In this document: one piece after another, positions 33,518-41,029 of the stretch | How the letters are laid out: every line of letters starts with the position of its first letter | Numbering within the stretch: the first letter of the stretch is position 1 | Origin: Actinomycetota bacterium | GTDB taxonomy: Bacteria > Actinomycetota > Acidimicrobiia > IMCC26256 > PALSA-610 | Direction: 5' to 3' | Assembly: GCA_005773635.1 (NCBI GenBank) | Contig: SXHN01000038.1 | Location: 1-43,845 of the forward strand | DNA length: 43,845 bases | Position numbers and translations under genes: made by a program | The notes under the pieces: model-generated | Seen by the model: only the letters and a program-made list of their open reading frames with translations | What the model was told of the DNA's origin: nothing | The model's database searches: none

Positions 33518-34436
33518 GCGCGAGTCCACCCCTGGGATATTCGAACGACACCAATCGTCCGGTGGCCGACAACGTCGCGTATGCCGTGGTGAGCCCTGGG
33601 CCACCGAAACAAACATTGGTGACCATCGGGTCGCCCAAAACCCACTGTTCGAGCAACGTGCCATCAGGAGCGATCACTGACAGCGCTCCGGTCACCAATG
33701 TGGCGACAACGACGTTGCCAGCGGAGTCAACCGCAAGTGAATCCAACATCTGCACGCCGTCGAACCCGTGAAGACACTCGCCGCCGATCCCAGGCAGCAG
33801 AGACGTCGTGTCGAGTGCGCCTGGGCTTGTCACATTCCACGCTTTGACCCGCCCAGTGTGGGTCTCGGCGACGTAGAGGCGGTTCCCATCGGGTGACAAC
33901 CCAATTCCATTGGGAGATTCGACCGGAAAGAGCACCTCGCGAATCAAGGATCCGTCGATCGTGGCGTAGTACACGCCTCCGTTGTGGTGTACACGACCTT
34001 GGCCGCGCCCATGGTCGGTAAACCACATGCCACCTTGCGCATCAAACACCAAATCGTTCGGACCGATCAAGGGGTTGCCACCACATTGCGTGTACAGCAC
34101 CGTCACGTCGCCACTGGCGGGATCGATGCGTTCGATACGTCCACCCGAGTGCGATGCCGGAAGGTCGAGCGCGGGAATACGCAGACCCAGCACTTCGTGA
34201 AACTCCCAGCCACCTGAATTACATACATAGATCGCGCCATCTGGCCCCACCGCCAAGCCATTCGGAGAGCCGCCGTTTGCGCTGAGTTTCTCGACGTTGC
34301 CATCGGGGTCAATTTGGGTGACACACGCACCACCAAGTTCGGTGACGAGCAGCGTTCCATCCGGAAGCCACACCGGGCCCTCCGGAAAGAACAAGTCGGT
34401 CGCAACGTCGTTGGTGGCAGGCATCAAGGTTTCCAT
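33507..34436 (-). CDS. SMP-30/gluconolactonase-like beta-propeller protein
   Basis: From ATG 34436 the protein is 309 residues. LFFPEGPVWLPDGTLLVTE has the metal-binding Glu expected in SMP-30 lactonases. SPNGIGLSPDGNRLYVAET supplies the conserved Asn. LDSLAVDSAGNVVVAT corresponds to the catalytic Asp strand. It likely hydrolyses a sugar or other lactone, but the substrate is unknown. A longer frame to ATG 34487 would leave only five bases to the divergent ATG of the lipocalin-like gene, so the shorter start is preferred; an ATG at 34424 is equally possible. No signal peptide is visible. Confidence 0.85.
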   Translation of the reverse strand: METLMPATNDVATDLFFPEGPVWLPDGTLLVTELGGACVTQIDPDGNVEKLSANGGSPNGLAVGPDGAIYVCNSGGWEFHEVLGLRIPALDLPASHSGGRIERIDPASGDVTVLYTQCGGNPLIGPNDLVFDAQGGMWFTDHGRGQGRVHHNGGVYYATIDGSLIREVLFPVESPNGIGLSPDGNRLYVAETHTGRVKAWNVTSPGALDTTSLLPGIGGECLHGFDGVQMLDSLAVDSAGNVVVATLVTGALSVIAPDGTLLEQWVLGDPMVTNVCFGGPGLTTAYATLSATGRLVSFEYPRGGLALNY

Positions 34437-34492
34437 CACTGCATGCCACCACAAGCTGGCAACGCGGTCAAATGAGCGAGTAGACATGACCC

Positions 34493-35515
34493 ATGGTGAA
34501 AATTCGACTCGACCCGGCCGACGAATACATGCATGCCTTGGAAACGGCCAGCAACTTCAACGAAAGCATGTATTTCAACGGCTACGACCCAGAACAACGC
34601 GTCGGCGGCTTCTTGCGTCTCGGCAATCGGGCCAACGAAGGCCACGCGGAACTCACAACCTGTCTGTATCTGCCTGACGGTCGAGTGGCATTCGTCTACA
34701 AGCGCCCCGAAATCTCAGACAACGACGCCTTCGATGCGGGCGGTACCAAATTTGAGGTCGTCGAACCGTTCAAAGAATTGCGAACCACGTATACGGGCAA
34801 GATCTGCATCCTCGACGAGCCCCTCCAAATGGCCAATCCTCGCGAGGCGTTCACCAACAATCCGTGGGAGGAGTGCGAGGTCGACTGGACCCATACCGGC
34901 GTTTCGCCGATGTACGGCGGCGAACCTGTCAACGACGACGACACTCCCCTTTCCCAAGATCACTCGGGCGGATTCGCGCGCGGTCACTACGAACAACACA
35001 TGGCAGTACAAGGCACAATCCGCGTCGGCAACGATGCCTGGGAACTCAACGGATTTGGGCTTCGTGATCATTCGTGGGGGCCACGATTCTGGAGCGCTCC
35101 TTGGTATTACCGATGGCTCACCGCGAACTTCGACGATCAACACGGCTTTGTCGTGTCGGTCATCACCGGCCGCGACGGCCGTAAGCACATGGGTGGCATG
35201 ATTCTCAACAACGGCGAATATGAGCACATTCACGACGCCACCATCAGTACCGATTGGGAAGGCGATGACAGCTATCACACAACGTTGCGCGCCACGGCGA
35301 CGACACCCAAGGGCACGTACAACATCACTGGCAAAGTCATCAATCTGATTCCGTTGCGCAATCGCCGAACGACGCCGGAAGGCGAACAACTGATGACCCG
35401 TATCAGCGAAGGCATGACCGAGTGGACCTGCGATTTCGTCGACCACCCCGGCTACGGGTTGTCGGAGTACCTCGATCAGATCATCGATGGACAACCGGTC
35501 GGAATCGAGGGATAA
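34493..35515 (+). CDS. Lipocalin-like (AttH/CrtC-type) protein, unknown substrate
   Basis: The 340-residue protein is rich in Trp, Tyr and Asp and reads as two beta-barrel halves. NGFGLRDHSWGPRFWSAPWYYRW is at about residues 184-206; a D-H-S-W-G-x-R element of this kind is seen in AttH/CrtC-type lipocalins. An early segment SNFNESMYFNGYDPEQRVGG is also typical. These families hydrate or bind terpenoid or lipid molecules, but the substrate here is unknown. It is divergent from the SMP-30-like gene and its ATG 34493 lies close to that gene's start, so the promoter for both must sit in about 56 bases. It converges with the NYN-domain gene. Confidence 0.6.
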   Translation: MVKIRLDPADEYMHALETASNFNESMYFNGYDPEQRVGGFLRLGNRANEGHAELTTCLYLPDGRVAFVYKRPEISDNDAFDAGGTKFEVVEPFKELRTTYTGKICILDEPLQMANPREAFTNNPWEECEVDWTHTGVSPMYGGEPVNDDDTPLSQDHSGGFARGHYEQHMAVQGTIRVGNDAWELNGFGLRDHSWGPRFWSAPWYYRWLTANFDDQHGFVVSVITGRDGRKHMGGMILNNGEYEHIHDATISTDWEGDDSYHTTLRATATTPKGTYNITGKVINLIPLRNRRTTPEGEQLMTRISEGMTEWTCDFVDHPGYGLSEYLDQIIDGQPVGIEG

Positions 35516-35521
35516 CGCTCG

Positions 35522-36949
35522 CTAGCGACGGCCAGCTTGGCGCGCCACGTCGAGCACGGTCGACGCTGAGATCACAAGTGCGCCCGCCCGTTCCGCATGC
35601 TCCTTCACCCACGCATCCGAAGAAACAACCACCACTGGGATGCGCTTGGGGAGCGCTTCCACCTGATCGACCACAAGCTCATCGGCTTCTTGGCTGCGGG
35701 CCGAAAACACAATCCGCAGCCCAGCGCGACGAATCGGCCGCACGCCTTCGGTGCCGTCGCCGTCGAAGCAACACACCACATCGCAGCCGTAGCGCACATG
35801 AATCTGGTGCAACGCGCGCGCCAACTTTTCGCGTTGATCACTGAGCGGTGATTCTGGCCACGCGCGCTGGCTCACGTTGTAGCCATCGACAATCAACACA
35901 AGATCTGCAGTGCGCGTCAAGACTGCGCCGATGCCTTCACCGGTGTCCGCGATCATGCCGCCCGGCAGGTTCGGACGGGTCCGACGGGTGGGCGCCGCGG
36001 GCCGCGGCGCCACTGCGGGCTTCGGTACTGCGCCTATAGCTCCTGGTTGCACCGAGGCCTTCGCGATTGCAACAGGGGCCGCCGCGACTTTCTGTGCGAT
36101 TGCAGCAAGTCGTTGCTCCAAGCTCGCGGCTTGAGCCGCGAGTTGGTTGACCTCGTCAACTGAAACCGCAGGTGCAGCTACGGCCTGCTGTAACAGCGCA
36201 TATTCGTCTCGGCTAGCTCGCAACGCAACATCGACGGCCGCGAGATCACCGGCGGCTTTGGCTAATCGTCGTTCCAGCCCTGTCACCGTCGCTCGTTGTT
36301 CTGCGAGCGTTGTTTCCAGCGCAGCGGCGCTGCGGTGTGCGGCCGCGACCTCGGCGGCATGTGTCTGGTCACGCGACCGCCGCCCGGCGCGTTCGTCGCG
36401 CAATGCCTCGACGGCTTGCGCGAGGGCATCTTCGGCCTCGACGGCTCGTAATTGCGCGCGATCATTCGCGACCTCGGCTTGGCGCAGCCGTTGTTCAAGA
36501 CCCGCAGCGACCACGCCATGCTCATCACGCATCTTGCGGGTCGCTTCGGTGCTGGCGCACAGCCCAAGGGCAAAGTCTGCTCCCGTCGGACTTCCAGCCC
36601 ACAGCGCCGCCACGAGCAACTCCACATCGCCGCGCTGGGCCGAATCGTGTACCGAAGTCAACGAGTCGGTGGCCATAAAGAGTTCGATCATCGCCGCGAC
36701 TTCGGGCCTTGCCATCAAGTGTGCTGCAACCAGCGATCGCAGCACTGGCTCGCGACGCAACGCAACCACAAACTGGCGTCGAGCCGCCGAGCTGGCCAGT
36801 CCCCGACGGTCGAAACGCAGCAACGGCCGACACGCAACTGAAATTTCAGCGGCGTCGAGGCCTCTCAAGACCGTATGTGCCGCCTCGACCACGACCGTAA
36901 GGAGCGAATCGGGCATCGCCACGAGCGCCAAATCTTGCTCCTCAATCAT
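35522..36949 (-). CDS. NYN-domain (YacP-like) protein with coiled coil
   Basis: The 475-residue protein has a helical N-terminus of about 130 residues, a long coiled coil (about 150-290) rich in Ala, Arg, Glu and Gln, a Pro-rich linker, and a C-terminal NYN domain. The NYN start is LVLIVDGYNVSQRAWPES near residue 345, followed by VVCCFDGDGTEG and VVVSSDAWVKEHAERAGA, the acidic residues forming the PIN-like active site. NYN/YacP proteins are RNA-binding ribonucleases. Actinobacteria carry similar long forms with an N-terminal coiled coil. It is divergent from yjbQ, so the 107-base gap must serve both. Confidence 0.88.
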   Translation of the reverse strand: MIEEQDLALVAMPDSLLTVVVEAAHTVLRGLDAAEISVACRPLLRFDRRGLASSAARRQFVVALRREPVLRSLVAAHLMARPEVAAMIELFMATDSLTSVHDSAQRGDVELLVAALWAGSPTGADFALGLCASTEATRKMRDEHGVVAAGLEQRLRQAEVANDRAQLRAVEAEDALAQAVEALRDERAGRRSRDQTHAAEVAAAHRSAAALETTLAEQRATVTGLERRLAKAAGDLAAVDVALRASRDEYALLQQAVAAPAVSVDEVNQLAAQAASLEQRLAAIAQKVAAAPVAIAKASVQPGAIGAVPKPAVAPRPAAPTRRTRPNLPGGMIADTGEGIGAVLTRTADLVLIVDGYNVSQRAWPESPLSDQREKLARALHQIHVRYGCDVVCCFDGDGTEGVRPIRRAGLRIVFSARSQEADELVVDQVEALPKRIPVVVVSSDAWVKEHAERAGALVISASTVLDVARQAGRR

Positions 36950-37012
36950 CGTTGCGCCCTTCGCAGCCGCGGTTCCGTAGACTTGCCAACGGCCCGCGCA
37001 CAGCCGCCCAGC

Positions 37013-37046
37013 CCAACCCGAGGCCTACCCGAGGCCAAACCCGAGG
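37013..37046 (+). repeat. Three short tandem repeats upstream of yjbQ
   Basis: CCAACCCGAGG, CCTACCCGAGG and CCAAACCCGAGG follow one another (11, 11 and 12 bases) just before the yjbQ start. The last one ends in the GAGGAG ribosome site, eight bases from ATG 37057. The earlier two are similar GAGG-bearing copies and could serve as spare ribosome sites, or they could reflect slippage. Confidence 0.6.
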
Positions 37047-37056
37047 AGCGCAATTA

Positions 37057-37476
37057 ATGCAGGCACGCCACGAGGAATTCAGCCTTGATACCCAAGGCGA
37101 CGGCGAAATCCAAGATGTCACGAGCCTTGCGCAAAAAGTCATCGACAACTCAGGTATCCGCGACGGCCTTTGCACGGTGTTCATTGCCCACTCCACATGC
37201 GGTGTGACAACGATCGAATACGAACCGGGTTGCAACGCAGATCTCAACCGAGTTCTTGAAGACGTCGCCCCGCAGCACGATCGTTGGGAACACAATGAAA
37301 TCAACGCCGATACCAACGGCCACTCCCACGCCCGTGCCGGGCTCATTGGGCCGTCGGTCACCGTTCCTTTCGCACAAGGCGAAATGATGCTTGGCGTCTG
37401 GCAAAAAATCGTGTGCATCGATTTCGACGACCGTCCTCGGGTGCGGCGTCTCGTCGTGCATCTGCTCGGCGCCTGA
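37057..37476 (+). CDS. YjbQ family protein (secondary thiamine-phosphate synthase type)
   Basis: The 139-residue protein matches the YjbQ (UPF0047) family. DGLCTVFIAHSTCGVTTIEY contains the conserved His-Ser/Thr-x-G segment. HNEINADTNGHSHARAGL and IGPSVTVPFAQGEMMLGVWQ are diagnostic, and VRRLVVHLLG closes the protein. The family has reported thiamine-phosphate synthase side activity, but its main role is unsettled. ATG 37057 follows GAGGAG. Tandem repeats of two different kinds lie on both sides of the gene. Confidence 0.93.
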   Translation: MQARHEEFSLDTQGDGEIQDVTSLAQKVIDNSGIRDGLCTVFIAHSTCGVTTIEYEPGCNADLNRVLEDVAPQHDRWEHNEINADTNGHSHARAGLIGPSVTVPFAQGEMMLGVWQKIVCIDFDDRPRVRRLVVHLLGA

Positions 37477-37479
37477 TCG

Positions 37480-37539
37480 ATCACTCCCAGGCCCGTCACT
37501 CGCAGTTCTGTCACTCCCAGGTCTGTCACTCTCGGCCGG
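37480..37539. repeat. Four 15-base tandem repeats
   Basis: Units begin at 37480, 37495, 37510 and 37525: ATCACTCCCAGGCCC, GTCACTCGCAGTTCT, GTCACTCCCAGGTCT and GTCACTCTCGGCCGG. They share the (G/A)TCACTC(C/G/T)C core. The last unit overlaps the 3' end of the leftward zinc-ribbon gene, whose stop TGA (37526-37528) falls within it. The repeat probably arose by slippage; a regulatory role is unproven. Confidence 0.75.
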
Positions 37540-37738
37540 GCTCCAACCGGTCACCTGCAGCACCGCACCAACGACACGTCACTGCCTCAATCGTTTCTTC
37601 GAGTAGCTCTTCCTCGTCGATCGACAGCTCACCGCCGACCGTAAAGTGATGAAAGGCGCGAGTTCGGCGCGTCGCAACTACGTCGAATCTGGTCAAATTG
37701 CCACACCCCGAACATCGATAACGAGTCGGGGACTGCAT
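37526..37738 (-). CDS. Small zinc-ribbon protein, unknown
   Basis: From ATG 37738 the protein is 70 residues with two zinc pairs: CSGC near residue 9 and CRWC near residue 57, within YRCSGCGNLTRFDVVATRR and AVTCRWCGAAG. A strongly acidic stretch (GELSIDEEELLEETIE) lies between. The family is recognisable as a small actinobacterial zinc-ribbon protein of unknown function, possibly interacting with nucleic acid or protein. A longer frame to 37864 would overlap the fusion nuclease start. It is divergent from that nuclease, with 75 bases between starts, and the two may be co-regulated by the paired SOS-like boxes there. Confidence 0.72.
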   Translation of the reverse strand: MQSPTRYRCSGCGNLTRFDVVATRRTRAFHHFTVGGELSIDEEELLEETIEAVTCRWCGAAGDRLEPGRE

Positions 37739-37774
37739 GCGTTGACAATACCGCGCCTCCCTTTCACGGGCGTA

Positions 37775-37788
37775 CGAACGTTTGTTTG
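37775..37788. promoter_or_regulatory. Near-match to LexA (SOS) box, copy 1
   Basis: CGAACGTTTGTTTG matches CGAAC-N4-GTTCG, the actinobacterial LexA palindrome, at nine of ten fixed positions (T for C at the ninth). It lies 26-39 bases before the ATG of the DNA repair-type fusion nuclease and 37 bases from the divergent zinc-ribbon start. Confidence 0.45.
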
Positions 37789-37806
37789 GCTCGGAGGTGT
37801 ACGATG

Positions 37807-37820
37807 CGTACGTATGTTCG
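37807..37820. promoter_or_regulatory. Near-match to LexA (SOS) box, copy 2
   Basis: CGTACGTATGTTCG matches CGAAC-N4-GTTCG at nine of ten fixed positions (T for A at the third), with the spacer GTAT fitting the R-N-R-Y preference. It overlaps the start codon of the fusion nuclease (ATG 37814) and lies 32 bases (three helical turns) from copy 1. Confidence 0.45.
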
Positions 37821-39469
37821 GCACCCAGCAACGCAGCTTCGACGACCTTGGCACCCCGCTCCACGAAGTCGCGTTCGTCGTCGTCGATCTCGAAACCACG
37901 GGTGGCTCGGCCAACGCCGACGCGATCACTGAGATCGGCGCGGTGAAAATGCGCGGCGGCGAGCTCCTCGGGCGGTTCGAAACGCTCGTCAATCCTGGCG
38001 TCGCAATACCGCCGATGATCACAGTGCTCACCGGAATTACCGAAGCCATGGTCATGCCAGCGCCCAAAGTGGGCGAAGTGATTCCAGCGTTTTTGGAATT
38101 TCTAGGTGATGCCGTCATTGTGGGCCACAACGTGCGCTTCGATATTGGGTTCCTTGATGCTGCGCTACGCAATCTCGGTTACTCCACGCTCACGAACCGG
38201 CGCACCGACACACTCGCGCTCGCGCGCCGTCTCGTGCGCGACGAAACCCCCAACTTCAAACTCGCCACACTCGCTCGGCATTTGCGCGTCGCCACCGAGC
38301 CCAACCACCGAGCGATGGCTGATGCGCAAGCAACCGCCGAGGTGTTTCACGTGCTGCTGGAGCGCGCGGCATCGTTTGGCGTCTTGGGGCTCGACGATCT
38401 TCTCGCCGTGCCCTCAATGCATACGCACCCAAGCGCGCAGAAGCTCGGCCTGACCGCGAAGCTGCCGAGATCGCCCGGTGTGTACATATTCCGTGATCGA
38501 GCAGGCCGCCCGCTCTACGTCGGCAAAGCAACAAATCTGCGTAGCCGCGTGCGTTCATATTTCTCGGGCGACGACCGACGCAAAATTCCCCAACTGCTTC
38601 GAGAAACTGCCGCGATAGATCACGTGGTGTGCAGCGACCCGTTGGAAGCCGCGGTGCGCGAAATTCGCCTCATTCAACGTTGGCAACCGCGGTTCAATCG
38701 CCAAGGCAAAGACACCAAGAAATACAGCTACGTCAAGCTCACCCATGAACGATTTCCGCGTGTCATCGTCACCCGAGCTGTGAAGCCCGGCGATGGTATC
38801 TACTTAGGTCCGCTGCCATCATCTTCGATGGCGCACCTCGTGCGTGAAGCGATTGAGACCGCGGTGCCGTTGCGGCGCTGCACTGTGCGTATCGGCAAGC
38901 GCACGGAATTACCTGCATGCGACGCGCCTTGCACCAGCGCTCAGCTCGGTGTCGCAGCATGTCCGTGCTCAGGGTTGAGTGACGAGCACGCCTACGCCGA
39001 TGCGGTCGCGCAAGTACGTGCCGCACTCTGCGAGGCAATGCCCGAATTGCTGATCGATCCGCTCGAGCGACGCATGCATGCTCTAGCGCGTTCCGAGCGT
39101 TACGAAGAAGCAGCAGCCACCCGCGATCGCCTCGCCGCGCTCACCCGAGCGCTGCGCCGCCGCAATGCCGTCGATGCGATTCGCGCGGTGCCATATCTCG
39201 AAATGCGACGCGACGACGGCAGCCGCGCCGAGTTTCGCTATGGGCGCCTGATCATTGCAGCGGGCCCCGGCAACGACGGCGAGTTCATCAATGCGCCGTC
39301 TCTCGATATCCCCGTGCGCCCCGACGAAATTGATGAACTACTGATCGTCGCCAACGCATTCGCCCGAAGCGCGCGCGCCTGGCACGTCACCCAAGTCGAT
39401 GGTGAATACGCTTCACAATTACCCAACGTTGCGAGCTTCGAGCCGGTCCGTGCCCGCGCTCGTCGTTAA
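37814..39469 (+). CDS. DnaQ exonuclease fused to UvrC-like GIY-YIG nuclease
   Basis: The 551-residue protein joins two nucleases. Residues 1-190 are a DEDDh 3'-5' exonuclease like DNA polymerase III epsilon: DLETTG with Asp25 and Glu27, HNVRFD, and HRAMADAQAT. From about 215 comes a GIY-YIG domain with GVY at 222-224 and YVG at 235-237, as in UvrC and Cho. It then has a UvrC-like cysteine group (Cys356, 369, 373, 383, 385), which may hold an iron-sulfur cluster, and a UVR-motif segment (HALARSERYEEAAATRDRLA). UvrC's RNase H-like and HhH parts are missing. Actinobacteria commonly have this fusion. ATG 37814 is chosen because the upstream open frame overlaps the divergent gene. Its end overlaps the convergent gene by 51 bases. 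Confidence 0.92.
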   Translation: MFGTQQRSFDDLGTPLHEVAFVVVDLETTGGSANADAITEIGAVKMRGGELLGRFETLVNPGVAIPPMITVLTGITEAMVMPAPKVGEVIPAFLEFLGDAVIVGHNVRFDIGFLDAALRNLGYSTLTNRRTDTLALARRLVRDETPNFKLATLARHLRVATEPNHRAMADAQATAEVFHVLLERAASFGVLGLDDLLAVPSMHTHPSAQKLGLTAKLPRSPGVYIFRDRAGRPLYVGKATNLRSRVRSYFSGDDRRKIPQLLRETAAIDHVVCSDPLEAAVREIRLIQRWQPRFNRQGKDTKKYSYVKLTHERFPRVIVTRAVKPGDGIYLGPLPSSSMAHLVREAIETAVPLRRCTVRIGKRTELPACDAPCTSAQLGVAACPCSGLSDEHAYADAVAQVRAALCEAMPELLIDPLERRMHALARSERYEEAAATRDRLAALTRALRRRNAVDAIRAVPYLEMRRDDGSRAEFRYGRLIIAAGPGNDGEFINAPSLDIPVRPDEIDELLIVANAFARSARAWHVTQVDGEYASQLPNVASFEPVRARARR

Positions 39470-39994
39470 CAATGCAGCCCGAATATTCTTCTCTCGGCGC
39501 TCTAGCCCGGTGACCGCTGCTTGCACAATCACAGCAATCAGGAACGCTGCAACCGGCAAAATCTTCGCAATCGGAGCGAAACGATCCCATCCCGACGCAG
39601 TGAAGGTTTTCAGCAGCTCATCGAAGGTAATCACACCCATTTTGCCGGCGATTCCGAACACCACCAACATCCCGAACGGCACGGCAAACAACCAAATCGC
39701 CAGCCGGATCCAGAGCCGAATACGCACCGGACCAGCCGCGGCGCCCGCCGCGGCTCGGCGACCAGGATTGGTAGTTGGCTTCGAAACAGGTGGAGTAACG
39801 GTTGGGGTAACGCTTGTATCGCTCGTATCGCTCGAGGCAGGCGTGGGGCCCGCAACCGCGGTCACGCGTACCACCGCTGGAACCTTGAGCGGACGCCCGC
39901 ATCCCGCGCATTCAAAGGTTGCAACCGCGCCAAGCGCTGACAAATCGTGGCGGTGCGAACAATCTGGGCATTGAAGTAGCTGCGCTTCGGTCAC
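39419..39994 (-). CDS. Zinc-ribbon two-helix membrane protein
   Basis: The 191-residue protein starts at GTG 39994, abutting the trpD stop. The N-terminus has a zinc ribbon: CPDC near residue 9 and CAGC near residue 29, in QCPDCSHRHD and FECAGCGRPLKV. A Thr/Pro/Ser-rich linker follows, then two hydrophobic segments (IRLAIWLFAVPFGMLVVFGI, about 93-112, and ILPVAAFLIAVIVQAAV, about 143-160). Its function is unknown. The design (zinc ribbon plus membrane anchor) is common in actinobacterial proteins of unknown role. Translation is likely coupled to trpD. Confidence 0.7.
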   Translation of the reverse strand: MTEAQLLQCPDCSHRHDLSALGAVATFECAGCGRPLKVPAVVRVTAVAGPTPASSDTSDTSVTPTVTPPVSKPTTNPGRRAAAGAAAGPVRIRLWIRLAIWLFAVPFGMLVVFGIAGKMGVITFDELLKTFTASGWDRFAPIAKILPVAAFLIAVIVQAAVTGLERREKNIRAALLTTSAGTDRLEARNVG

Positions 39995-41029
39995 TCAATC
40001 TTCCTCGTCGGCGAGTGATCGACTGAGAATACGCCACGCCGCCATGGTTTTCGAGGCAGCCCCTGAATCAATGGCGGCGCCGGCGAGTTCAATACCAGCC
40101 TCCCAAGTCGTCACGAGTCCTGCGACTTGCAGAGCGGCCGACGCATTGAGCACGGCGATATCGCGTGCCGCGCCGGTGGTGCCGCTGAGCACTCGGTCGA
40201 TCACGCCAGCGTTCATGGCGGCATCGCCGCCCCGGATATCCCGAAGCTCGACGAGTGGCAAACCGAGCGTTGTCGCGTCGAGTTCGTATTCGCGTGTCGC
40301 GCCCGCGTGATGTTCGATGACAAACGAGGTGGTGGTGGTGGTCAGTTCATCGAGGCCATCGTGTCCGCAAAACACCATCACGTGTTCGGCTCCATTTGCC
40401 ACCAACACTGCAGCCACCCGCTGCGCCATCAGCGGATCGCTCACACCTACGCATTGTCGCAACACCCGTGCCGGGTTCGCAAGTGGTCCCAAAAAATTAA
40501 AGGTGGTCGGCACACCGAGGGCCTTACGCACCGGGCCAATGAATCGAAGTGCTGGGTGATACCTAGGCGCAAAACAAAACGCGATACCCACCTCAGCCAC
40601 ACATTGAGCCGCCGCTTCGGGCCCCAATTCGATTGGAATCCCCAATGATTCCAACACGTCAGCTGAACCGCATTGGCTCGACGCGGCCCGATTGCCATGT
40701 TTCACAACCCGTGCGCCCGCGCCCGCGGCGATGATCGCGCCCAGAGTGGAAACATTGATCGTGCCACTGCGATCACCACCCGTGCCGCAGGTGTCAATCG
40801 CTCCCGGCGCCACTGTCACTGGAACCGAGAACCCCAACATCGTTCGCACCAACGCGCTGAGTTCCTCGATCGTTTCGCCTTTCGTGCGCAACGCCACAAT
40901 GAACGCGGCAATCTCGACGTCGCTGGCTTCGCCGCGCAGCACATGGGAGGCAACGGTTTCGATTTCGGCGGCAGTGAGGTCTTGGCGCGCTACGAGCTTC
41001 GCGAGTGAGTGCGTGATTATCTCACTCAT
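39995..41029 (-). CDS. trpD: Anthranilate phosphoribosyltransferase
   Basis: The 344-residue protein has the TrpD phosphoribosyl-diphosphate site GTGGDRSGTINVST (GTGGD at residues 82-86) and the anthranilate-site stretch KHGNRAASS at 110-118. FAPRYHPALRFIGPVRKALG follows, and GHDGLDELT is the later conserved motif. It transfers phosphoribose from PRPP to anthranilate in tryptophan synthesis. The start ATG 41029 overlaps the stop TAA of the acyl-CoA dehydrogenase gene by one base, so the two are translated together. No other trp gene is in the window, so the pathway is split across the genome. Confidence 0.95.
   Translation of the reverse strand: MSEIITHSLAKLVARQDLTAAEIETVASHVLRGEASDVEIAAFIVALRTKGETIEELSALVRTMLGFSVPVTVAPGAIDTCGTGGDRSGTINVSTLGAIIAAGAGARVVKHGNRAASSQCGSADVLESLGIPIELGPEAAAQCVAEVGIAFCFAPRYHPALRFIGPVRKALGVPTTFNFLGPLANPARVLRQCVGVSDPLMAQRVAAVLVANGAEHVMVFCGHDGLDELTTTTTSFVIEHHAGATREYELDATTLGLPLVELRDIRGGDAAMNAGVIDRVLSGTTGAARDIAVLNASAALQVAGLVTTWEAGIELAGAAIDSGAASKTMAAWRILSRSLADEED

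Noticed and set aside
36147-36980. A 277-codon rightward open frame opposite the NYN-domain gene
   Set aside because: It consists mostly of Ala, Ser, Thr and Arg as a shadow of coiled-coil coding; there is no family match.
37742-37747. TTGACA in the divergent nuclease promoter
   Set aside because: The sequence at 17-base spacing (CACGGG) is not a -10 element. The LexA-like boxes are better supported.
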